Positions 1-8,715 of a DNA stretch of 64,000 nucleotides are shown here, in pieces. The number at the start of each line of letters is the position of its first letter. Within the stretch, counting starts at the first letter, position 1. The notes beneath the pieces are model-generated. The model was not told the DNA's origin, made no database searches, and worked only from the letters and a program-made list of their open reading frames with translations. This stretch comes from Cricetomys ansorgei (Eukaryota; Chordata; Mammalia; Rodentia; Nesomyidae), in NCBI GenBank assembly GCA_026225945.1, contig JAMJFZ010000874.1, forward strand, positions 1 to 64,000, read 5' to 3'. The position numbers were made by a program, and so were the translations under genes.

Positions 1-630
1 TGCTTCCAACTGCTGCTGAGCCTGCAGGGGCTGCAACAGGACTCTATGCAACCAGAGAGCAGGGGTGGAACCCTTGTTTTCCCCGGTATGCAGAGGCCCT
101 GTAATAGGATCCTGGGCTATGGTCCCCAGGGAAGCTGCGTCCCAGGTTAGTCCACGGGGTAGGAAAGCCCCATTCCCCAGAGGTTCTATTGCCACTGCGG
201 CTGTAAAGTCAGGCCTCCCTTTGAGCCTAACATGCTGTATCAGCCAAGGGAACTGAACTTGGATTTGCTCAGTTTGGACTGTGACAGGCAGGCCACACCA
301 TGACTTAGCAAGATTCAGGGAGTGTGTGGGTGCCATGGCTCTGATCTCTCTGTTCCTCGTCCTTTTCAGGTCCTCTCTATGATGCTGCCGGTAACCAGCT
401 TCTTCCCATGAACCCTCAACCTGTGATGTACCAGCCTTCAGATTATGGCAGTCTCCTTCCTTCGCCGGAGCTTTCATGGAATTCATGGCCCACGATGACC
501 CTGCAAGATTCCATGGTTCCTCCAATGTTGCCCTGTGATGCCCAGCGATTCATTGTCGGTTCCACAGCTACTTCCTGCCTCTAGCCCGGCAGGGGCTATG
601 CTGCAGCAGCCATGGTCCACAGCTGATTAA
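1..630 (+). pseudogene. G0: 3' end of a dual Myb/SANT-like gene copy (exon 4 fragment, exon 5), broken
   Basis: The window opens inside exon 4, which runs to 145 and is followed by a GTTAGT donor. Exon 5 runs from 370 to the TAA at 628-630. The sequence matches copies G1 and G4 closely but has seven extra single bases near 35, 85, 103, 152, 192, 195 and 541 and no lost bases. Three fall in the exon 4 fragment and one in exon 5, so the reading frame is disturbed in both. The insertions stop after about 545 and the rest is clean. This may be a true pseudogene or poor sequence at a contig edge. Confidence 0.8.
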
Positions 631-760
631 CACCCAGATCCTCAGGGAAGACTCCCGGTTTTACATGTAGATTTTTCACCTATACTGAACCTCAGGATTG
701 TACAGTGTTTAAGGTGTAAATGTCTTCCTCTACCTTGTAAGAGAAGATCATAAGAAATTC

Positions 761-766
761 AATAAA
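761..766 (+). terminator. Poly(A) signal of G0
   Basis: AATAAA, overlapping a second AATAAA, lies about 130 bases after the G0 stop codon. The same signal follows every gene copy in the array. Confidence 0.8.
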
Positions 767-780
767 TAAAGGTCTATGAA

Positions 781-2700
781 GCCTGTCTCTCCTGTGTTAT
801 CCTTGTCACTAGCTAAGTGGTGCCCATGAGCACAGAGGGAAAGGCCATGGGACTGGTGGAGGTGTATTCCCCCGTGACCTGGGACCCGCCTTCCATCCCC
901 TATGTCCATCAGACTCCTGACATGCAGTCACTTCTCTCGGGAACTCACCTTCCTCTTCCATTGACAGTTGTTAGAGAAACAACATTCCGTGATTACAGCT
1001 TCTGATTGCACAGACTGCAAAGACTGCCGGTTGAATGTGGACGCATATCTGGGTGGGAGAGTGGTTGCACTGGAACTTCACACCTGGTTCATCCAAAGCA
1101 CAAAAAAGATCACAGATTTTTTTTATTTTGATTATGGGGCAATTAACTCGGGAGGAAGTAACCTGAAGAGAGTGTTGCTTGAGAATGTCCCTCATAGTCT
1201 CCGAGTTCATCAGTAGCCAAATGTAGTTCTCAACTACAATCTGTTTTCCTCAGAATAGGTGTAGGTGTTGCTTGAGAACTGCTTCCTAGCTCCTGGATGT
1301 TGTTCTGCCACGTGTCTATTAGGTCCTCTGTTAGGGAATCTGGGGGCCAGTAGGAACCCAAAGAATTCCCACCAGCCTAGGCAATGGGTGTGACTGATTG
1401 TGAAAGGGTCCCTGTTATCTAGGGATCTCTGGGAAACTCGTTATGTACAACAGTCCTATTTGCATTTTGGGGGTCACTGCCTGGACCCAGGATATTCCCT
1501 GGTGCCTGAGGGAGACACCTTTTTGTCATATATGGAGAAACTTACAACTCCAGATAAACAATTAGACAGGTCCCGTACTTCTCTCATACTTCTGTGTGAG
1601 AGCACCCGCACGGCTTGCATTCTATCAGAGCAGCAGTGAGGGAAGAGCTGAACCGCTTCAGCCCTCAGAAATGAGCATTGTGGGGTGCCAAGCATACTTC
1701 TACTTCACCTCAGCTGGCAGATTGCCCCAACCTTAGTGAAAGAATAAGGAGGATAGAAAGGAATTTTCACTGCATATGCAGGTGTCCTTGATATAGGATG
1801 AGAGAAAGGTGGAAATCTTCACAGCTGTCTTGAGGATGTCCCAAGCTTGGAGATGACTAGCTGACAGTGAGTCAGACTAGGGTCTCTGCTCACGGTCTGC
1901 AAACTCAATCTCTCCAACCTTGGTTCTTTTATGCAAGAATCAAGAAACTAAGGACAGAGCAACCAACTAAGGAACCACCAAACACCACCCATTCACCGAA
2001 GGCGCTCCGGCATATGTACCTCTCATACTCTAAGAAAAAGATCCCATAAACCCAAGGGACACACAGTCCCATGATCAAGCTACACGTGCTAAAACCTCTG
2101 CACCTAACCGAATCATAGCCATGGCATCATGCATTCCAAATCCAACTCAGAATCATACACCACAGCTGGGATGGGAGCATAAGCCTAGTCCAGGTGCCAT
2201 TTTGTGTTTTTAAAGAATCCACAGTAAGGCAAACTCCTCCCAAGTATTCCAGTACAGCCCCCAGCTGCTGAGACAGTTTCCTGAGGTTGAGGAGCTGTGG
2301 TCTTGTTGCAGGAAGTATGTCATAAGCTGGATTGATTGACCCGAATCTCAGCCATGTCCCTGTGCTTTCTCTGCTGTCTGCTTTGGACTCCCAGACTGAT
2401 GCCTCATCTGTCTCCCTTTACAGCTGGCCATTTCTGAGGCTGTGCCTGCCATTAAGGCTGTGCTCTTTTTCCCATAATGCCATATTGTCTCCGTCAACTC
2501 TTCCCCCGAGTAGGTTGTTTTTGGTCATTTTCTTTTTTTCCCCGTCCCCAAAGTACAACTCATCGAAATTCCTTTCTCACTCTGTATCTTCTGATCATTT
2601 CTCCAAGGGAACGGGCAGTCTACCTCCATGACTCTCTCATTCTCAGATCACTGGGTTTCCTTCTGTTTTAAGGTAATGTAGATTCTAAAAGTATCTCATA
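781..2700. other. U1 downstream flank, no gene recognised
   Basis: Short open frames occur (for example 817-1005, 1400-1639 and 2332-2631), but indels and stop codons break them differently in other units. I see no conserved protein, splice pattern or SINE that I can name. Part of the 2000-2700 stretch may belong to the retroviral remnant that begins after 2700. Confidence 0.5.
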
Positions 2701-3033
2701 GATACCTCTATCATCAATAAATCTTGGTCTATGTAACAGAATGGCATTCAACCTTAAATGTGAAAGGAAAATAATCCACTGCAGCCCACGATGATTTGTA
2801 CAGATTACCCTGTCCCATTTCCTTAGGCTGGAATTTACAGTCAGTAGAAAACTCCCTGGGTCAGAAGATATAACTTATATAGTACCCACTAGCATACCAA
2901 AAAGTTTCCTGATATGGCTGGTTAGAACCAGATTCATTAGTTCAAATTAGAAGAGGACTGCTGCTTTAAAAAAAAATGCAAAATGTGGGTGACCTGAGAT
3001 CCTGCTCCCCGGTTTTCATTCCTAGGGTAATCC

Positions 3034-3162
3034 TGGATAGTGACTGTAATGTCAGCCAATGCAGGGTCTTTGATTATTCTATTTCCACTAATTCCTGTGG
3101 GCACTTTTATCCTTAACCTATTAATCCGAGCCATAAAGATGATGGTTATCAGATCCCAATAG
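3034..3162 (+). pseudogene. Gammaretrovirus-like env transmembrane remnant (U1)
   Basis: The plus frame from the TGG at 3034 to the TAG at 3160-3162 reads as a short polar stretch, a long hydrophobic segment with a Gly-Ser/Pro-Leu start, then a basic tail. This is the pattern of the membrane anchor and cytoplasmic tail of retroviral Env TM. A stop codon sits just upstream in U1. In U2 the same region is open for 145 codons. It is directly followed by an LTR-like sequence, the order expected at the 3' end of a provirus. The family call rests on motif shape only. Confidence 0.6.
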
Positions 3163-3398
3163 ATCTCAGTCTCCAGGATGAAGGACTTGACTCAGGAGAG
3201 AATCCAAGGGTTGGATGTGAGGACCAGAGCCCCGTAGTGGTGGCCGCACTGTCCTTGCCCCTCTGCTTACCTTTCATTCCTAGCTTTCCCAGAAGCCCTT
3301 TGTTTTCTGGAGACATTTAAAGAACCAATCCAGAATTCAGATCCTGATCAATCTGAGAGATCCCTTAGACACTGCCTGTTTCCTTTCAAAGGCCCACA

Positions 3399-3786
3399 TG
3401 TTGTGGTATGTTTAGTTGTGGATAATAATTTAGTTAAGATTAGTCTCTTACTTGTTTACACCTCTCTGCCATCCCCAGCTTCCACCCTCCACAGGAGGTT
3501 CCTGTTAGTTGTTGATTGTGGTCTGTGTGAAACAGGAAGAAAACACCTGGGGATCGAGGGGTGGAGCAAGGAGGGAGTGGGGAGTAGGAGGTGAAGGAGG
3601 AGTAAGATCGGAAGGACAAAGGAGAACGGAGAGGAGAGGATGGGTGAAGAGGCCTTGGAGTGAGCTCTCAGCCTAGCTGCCTGGGTATAGAATTCCATGA
3701 GATTTGACATGGTTTGTGATTAATAAAAAGCATTGGAAAATTCAACGTCTGGACTCTCCATTAAGCGCCATAATGTTATTTTAACA
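3399..3786 (+). repeat. ERVK 5' LTR (U1), 388 bp
   Basis: It begins TGTTGTGG and ends TTTTAACA, with TG..CA termini. A poly(A)-type ATTAATAAAA lies near 3720. By-eye comparison with the 3' LTR gives about 35-40 differences, roughly 10 percent, so the insertion is not recent unless conversion has altered the two ends. Confidence 0.9.
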
Positions 3787-3788
3787 CT

Positions 3789-3807
3789 TGGCTCATCAAC
3801 GCGTGGC
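3789..3807 (+). promoter_or_regulatory. Probable tRNA primer-binding site (degenerate, Lys-type)
   Basis: Two bases after the LTR, TGGCTCATCAACGCGTGGC resembles the lysine-tRNA binding site of betaretrovirus-like elements, with a changed middle. The U3 copy reads TGGCGCATCAACGCGTGGC, slightly closer. The tRNA type is an inference from the first six bases and the AACG..TGG core. Confidence 0.5.
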
Positions 3808-4203
3808 AAGGACACACGAGCACAAAGAAGAAAAGAAGAAAGAAGACAAACTAAAAAAGACAGACAAGGCAGGACAAGAGAGTCCAGACACAGAGTCTAC
3901 AAAGAACTGACAGACAACACGGAACAGCGAGAGGCAAGGCAGAAAAAAGAAGAAAAGAAGAAAGAAGACACAGGAAAGATAAAGTAAGTTACAGGATAAA
4001 GAAATAAAGAAGGAGTAGGGCCTCCTATGGAAAGAGGAGAGCTAAAGAGAAAGAGACAGAATTAAAGAAAAAATGCACACAGTTGCGGGTTAATAAAGTT
4101 TCAGGAGAAGGTAATAAAGAGAATGCTCTTTGAGAAGTGGGAGCCAAAGAAAGACAGAAATCATAAAAGAAAATTACACAGAAGTCTCCTAAGGAAGTAG
4201 AGG

Positions 4204-5103
4204 ATGAGTAAGAATGGAAAAGAAAATTTTTCCATGTTAAAAATGGAAAATATTATGACACAGGGCACTTGGGCTCTGTATACTTTTGTTAAGGATGCCA
4301 CAGGAATGAAAACAGTAGATGAAGAGATAAATACTTCAACTGAATCTAGCATAATACAGATGATGGTTTTTGTTATTTTGGTATTTCACATGGTATTATC
4401 AATAGCCTTCATGGCATACTGTGCTCTTTCAAGGAAAACTGTCAGTGCCGAAGGAAAAGGGAAATCTCCTAGCCCTTTACAGGACATTGACTTAGATACA
4501 GGAGATAAATTCAGAGCAAAATCAGAAAATTTTAAAATGATGGAAAGAAAAGCAGAATCTACTTGCTTCCATCAAGAAGCAGCCTTAAAAGAAATAGGTG
4601 AGAAGTGGACTGCGAAAATGCAAACTTTGGTGGCAAATCTGGAACACTTGATGGAAGGAAGTAAAAGCCTATCTCAGTCAGAGAATTCAGAGCCTACTGC
4701 TCCACCTTATAGGGCAATGTGGCAGCCAAAGATTTTAAGAAAACCAACTATGGTTTATCCAGTAACTATAAACAGGATGCATCCACAGGGCTATGATGAA
4801 CTTGGATGGCAACCTACAGAAATGCTAGATTTAAAGAGATTTAAAGAGGCAATGGTAGCCTATGGAATGCACTCTTCTTATGTAAAACAGATATTGAACA
4901 ACTGGGCTGTTCAACACCGAGTCATTCCTCAAGATTGGAGGGACTTGTCAAAAGCTGTATTAGAAGCCGGTCCTCAGTTACAACTGCTGACATGGTGGAG
5001 AGAAGAAGCTTTGGCAATAGGACAACATAACCGAGCTAGAGGCATTAATATTTTCAAAGATCAGTTGATAGGTGAAGATCAATATGCTGAGTTGGAAGTG
5101 TAG
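4204..5103 (+). pseudogene. gag: ERVK gag, N-terminal part (U1), truncated by a stop
   Basis: A 299-codon open frame. Residues 50-75 form a strong hydrophobic, membrane-spanning-like segment close to the N terminus, followed by a basic residue and a charged linker. From about residue 180 the sequence looks like a betaretroviral capsid N-terminal domain rich in Trp and helical stretches. A TAG at 5101-5103 cuts the frame in the capsid, with the rest of gag continuing downstream in broken frames. Compared with U3 and U4 this copy has a 6-bp in-frame insertion near 4780. The normal product would be the structural polyprotein; this copy is a fragment. Confidence 0.8.
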
Positions 5104-5665
5104 ATTCAGTTTGATGATAATATTTTGGATTAATATTGTACAGCGGCCTTAAATGCTTGGGATAAAGTTGAAGAGCCAGGAAAAAAGTCTGAGTCATTTT
5201 CTAAGATCATGCAAGGCCCAAATGAGCCATTCACTGATTTTTCACAGAGACTAACTTCTGCTGTCCATAAGACAATTTCAGACTCAGAAGCAAGGGAAGT
5301 GTTAACTAAATCTCTGGCGTTTGAAAATGCTAATTCAGAATGCCAAAAGGCAATAAGGCCATTAAAAACAGCTTCCTTGGTCAATTGATTAAAATTACTA
5401 CTGATATTGGATCCAATGCTTACAATGCCACTTTGATTGGACAAGCAAGATTGTTCAGGGTCTTCAAAATCAAAAGGTCAGATGTTTTGGCTGTGGAAAG
5501 TCAGGTCATTTTTAAAAGGACCATAGACAATCGCATCCTAGAAATAATGTTTTCTCTGATAAGTCAGTAAGAAATCCTCAGTTTCCTGGAATATGTAGAA
5601 GGTATGGAAAAGGTAGACATTGGACTAATGAATGTCAATCTGTACCAGATATTCAAGGTAATTCT
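5104..5665 (+). pseudogene. gag: ERVK gag remainder: capsid C-terminal domain and nucleocapsid, decayed
   Basis: After the gag stop, one frame carries a major-homology-region pattern (QG..E.F.DF..RL) at about 5210-5254. A CCHC zinc-knuckle pattern starts at 5483 in another frame. A second knuckle at 5594-5635 has its second cysteine replaced by tyrosine. Several stops and frame changes separate these pieces. The order capsid C-terminal domain, two knuckles, protease is standard for betaretrovirus-like Gag-Pro. Confidence 0.75.
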
Positions 5666-6433
5666 TTGCTGTGGGGAAAACCTTCTAGGGAGACTGGCTT
5701 AAGTGCCTATCACAGAAAAAACAAGCCAACAATTTCTTACCAGGAATGGATTAACTCACCCTCAGAGAGATTAAAACATGTAGAGCTCGTTGCTAAAGAC
5801 AGTAATGCTCTAGACTTTACTATCAAGGACAGAGCTGATAAAACAGGTGAATTGAAAAGTACTGAAAAACAGGTATTTTGGCAAGCAAGTAGAAATGATC
5901 AGAGACCTAAGTTAAAAGTACAGATACATGGAATTTTGATTGAGGGATTGTTAGACACGGGAGCCGATGTAACAGTCATTTCAAAAGACTCCTGGAATCC
6001 AACCTGGCCTCTTCAAGAGGTAACTACTCAGCTCTTCGGAACCGGAACATTTTCTCAGTTAAAAGAGAATATAACAGGTGTAAAATGCATAGGACCAGAA
6101 AGTGAAATAGGAAATATAAGACAATATGTGGCAGATCTAGCTATAAGTTTATGGGGAAGAGACCTATTAAAACAATGGAATGTACAGATTAACATTCCTT
6201 TAATTTTAGAGACAACCTGTAAGATTCGAGATGGTATTGATAAAGATATTAAAAAATGTTATCAAAAACAATCACAGGCTGTCCAGGTTGTCCATAAGCA
6301 GGACAGAACAGATACTGATAATAATTCTCAGCCTGTTAAAAGGTATCAGTGGAAAGTCATTCCCCAAGAATTCGCAGATAATACCACCTTATGTCAATAT
6401 TTTGTACAAAAGCCATTGAAAATTAACATCTGA
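5666..6433 (+). pseudogene. pro: ERVK protease (pro) frame, 255 codons (U1)
   Basis: Retroviral aspartic protease signature: the catalytic Asp-Thr-Gly-Ala is at residues 97-100, followed by DVTVIS, and a C-terminal GRDLL motif sits further on. The first 80 or so residues are linker without a clear domain. The frame ends at the TGA at 6431-6433, after which the same frame continues as a pol fragment. It lies directly after the nucleocapsid remnants. A proteolytic role is known for the family; activity of this copy is not implied. Confidence 0.82.
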
Positions 6434-6760
6434 TTTGACGAACCTACCATTGGGTTAACTACTCAAGAGTTAAATAATTCATTTCAAGCATTGAACGGTG
6501 ATTCAGATTTAAACAGATGTAAAAGTTTAACAACAGCAGAAAAGGCTTTAACTCAGGAAGAAAGCAGATTACAGAATGCATATGTAAATTACCTAGATCT
6601 CAAGCTTGATTGTATGCTTTCTGATAATTCCTCTACTGAGCAAAATGAAGACAATATTTTAAAATGGATCATTGCACAAAGTGACTCAGAACGCTTGGGC
6701 AGAATCTACACTGCTTGTGTTAGAATTTTCTCTCAGCAGCCACTTGGCTATGGTTGTTAA
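6434..6760 (+). pseudogene. pol: ERVK pol fragment: reverse transcriptase thumb/connection remnant
   Basis: The codons after the protease stop, in the same frame, show a pattern found in betaretroviral reverse transcriptase just beyond the palm: LTT..L...F..L.GD, then a leucine- and glutamate-rich helix, then LKW near the end. The fingers and palm, with the catalytic aspartates, are absent, so protease is joined almost directly to the thumb/connection region. The family assignment rests on these short motifs. Confidence 0.6.
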
Positions 6761-8179
6761 ATAACAAGCCTCGCTATGTTCAGGAGTTTGGACCAAGAAT
6801 TCAGCCAACTGGTCCTGGTCCTCCAGGGAATTGGTATTTGGTTTTATTTGATTGACAAAAAAAGATTTATTTTATCTGTATTTGGAAGTTTGTTTATGAT
6901 TAATGTTGGAAAAAAGTTCGAAACGTCCCGGATTTGTCATGGACTACAAAACCCATAAGGCATTGCAGTGGCTGGCTGTTACTGTTATCAGCCACAGCTA
7001 CAACTCCCGAGACTGGCATGATCAATGAGTGTCCAGCAAGAAAAAGACAAATTATTGGATTTTTAATTATACATAATAAATAAAACTTCAGCTAAAACTT
7101 AAAAAAGAAAGGGGTATAGGATATAGCTATAATTGGCTATTTTCAACTTGAATTAAAAAAAATTAATTTTAAAAGATAATGTTTAAATATTTTGCTCAAA
7201 TAATAATAGCCTGGGGTGTGGACATTCCACCCCATGTCGGGGAAAGGTTGTGTTTTTGTCTTTTCAGAAATGAGACATCCTACTGATGAAAGTATCGAGA
7301 GACCACTGGGCTGAAGAGAGACATCAGAGTATCAGGGTTACTGTCCAGCCTTCAACCTCAAAATGGATCATTGAAGGCCTTCCTAGCTGCCTTGCTCCTG
7401 TGCTGCTTATAAACCAGAGGCCATGGATTACAAAAAAAATTGAATTCCCCACCTAACTACAGAGGCTGGCAGTCAGAGACGGGATATGAGGAATATGACA
7501 TAAAATCAACCTAAGGCAGGCTGCTGATCATGCTATCAGTAACCCAGAGACAGGTCAGATTTATTGTTCATTATTTCTCTCCTAAGACAGACGCAGTCAT
7601 GTTGAAAAGGGGGAAATTTGGGAAGCTATTGGCTCATATCTTGTCCTCTGAAATCATCTTGGAGATGACTCTGCAGCTGAAAAGGGAGCCTGTTTTGAAA
7701 ACTGAGGCAGCTCACCCAGTGCTCAACTGTGATACAGATGCAAATACCTGCCTACAGGGAGTCTGTTTTTGCCAAACAGACCAGTGAAAATTGAGGCAGC
7801 TTCCACAGTCCTCAACTGTGATGATGCAGATGCAGATACCTGCTGATTCTTACCACACTGTCTTCTGCTACCTCTGATTCTCTTCAAAGACATTTGAATT
7901 GCACAAACATTTTGCTAAACATTGAACTTTTATGAACAATGGGTGAGGTTTTATGAACAATTGGTGAACTTTTATGAACAGTTGGTGAACTTTTATGAAC
8001 AATTGGTGAATTTTGGAATTGATACTTGATGTTATGGGACACTTGCAGTCACAAAGACTTTTGAACTGCATGAGCAGTCTGCTGAACTTTGGATTTGATA
8101 TTTGATAGACTATATCTTTATGTCTTAGCTTCATTTGATTGAGTCAATATTGTTCTTATTTTAAACAAAAGGTGTGAGA
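6761..8179. other. ERVK 3' internal region, non-coding (U1)
   Basis: No intact env is visible. A polypyrimidine-AG acceptor-like site lies near 7255-7267. A purine tract, AAAAGGGGGAAA, is at 7605-7616, about 560 bases before the 3' LTR. A weaker purine-rich stretch, AAACAAAAGGTGTGAGA, directly abuts the LTR. A 21-bp tandem repeat lies between them. The short frame at 7530-7787 is open only because U1 has lost one base relative to U3 and U4. Confidence 0.6.
7924..8007. repeat. 21-bp minisatellite, four copies (U1 ERVK)
   Basis: Four direct copies of a 21-bp unit of the form GAACTTTTATGAACAATTGG plus T start at 7924, 7945, 7966 and 7987. U3 and U4 carry the same array (35950-36034, where one unit has an extra base, and 52050-52133), so it predates the duplications. 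Confidence 0.9.
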
Positions 8180-8574
8180 TGTTGTGGTATATTTAGTTGT
8201 GGGTAATAATTTAGTTAAGATTAGTCTCTTACTTGTTTACACCTCTGTGCCATCGCCAGCTTCCACCCCCCACAGGAGGTTCCTGTTATTTGTTGACTGA
8301 GGGTCTGTGTGAAAACAGGAAGAAAACACCTGGGGATCGGATTGAGGGGTGGAGCAAGGAGGGAGTGGGGAGTAGGAGGAGGAGGAGAAATAGGAGTGGA
8401 ATGACAAAGGAGAACAGAGAGGAGAGGATGGGTGAAGAGGCCTTGGAGTGAGTTCTCGACCTAGCTGTCCAGGTAGAGAATTCCCTGAGCTTTGACATGG
8501 TTTGTGATTAATAAAAACCATTGGAAATTTCAATGTCTGGATTCTTCATTAAGCACGATAACTTTATTTTACCA
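8180..8574 (+). repeat. ERVK 3' LTR (U1), 395 bp
   Basis: It begins TGTTGTGG and ends TTTTACCA; U3 has the less mutated TTTTAACA. It is followed by the second CCCACA target copy at 8575-8580 and then by the rest of the older LTR. Confidence 0.9.
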
Positions 8575-8715
8575 CCCACATGCCTGTAGCTGGTTGTGGC
8601 CGTCTTGACAATGGGTTGGACCCTGCGTGCATGTTTGCTCTGCAGAATAAAAGTGCTCTTGCTTCTTGCATACCTGTTTTCAGTGTTCTCTGTGGGGTGA
8701 TTCTACACCAGACAG

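Larger units (their letters stand above)
3399..8574 (+). mobile_element. ERVK (betaretrovirus-like) provirus in U1, internally deleted
   Basis: Two LTRs (3399-3786 and 8180-8574) bound the element. It is flanked by a perfect 6-bp target duplication, CCCACA, at 3393-3398 and 8575-8580, as expected for class II elements. Order inside: primer-binding region, purine-rich leader, gag, protease, a small C-terminal piece of reverse transcriptase, then non-coding sequence. The catalytic part of reverse transcriptase, RNase H, integrase and a recognisable env are missing. Gag and the protease-pol junction contain stop codons. The element cannot encode its own replication proteins. The same structure occurs in U3 and U4. 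Confidence 0.92.
3179..8715 (+). mobile_element. Gammaretrovirus-like LTR remnant split by the ERVK provirus (U1)
   Basis: The left part is 3179-3398 and the right part 8581-8715. The left end begins TGAAGGAC. The right part has AATAAA at about 8647 followed by a CTCTTGC-rich stretch and a TGTGGGGTGATT block, which resembles the R-U5 region of murine gammaretroviral LTRs. In U2 the two parts are joined without interruption, which confirms that they were one element of roughly 360 bp. The exact right end is uncertain. Confidence 0.6.

Noticed and set aside
3733..3987. Lys/Arg/Glu-rich open frame in the ERVK leader
   Set aside because: It is a by-product of the purine-rich leader and starts inside the LTR. 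No known viral protein lies here.
7530..7787. 85-codon open frame in the ERVK 3' region of U1
   Set aside because: It is open only because of a one-base loss relative to U3 and U4.
7924..8007. Possible CRISPR-like direct repeats
   Set aside because: The repeats are contiguous 21-bp units without spacers, inside a vertebrate provirus.
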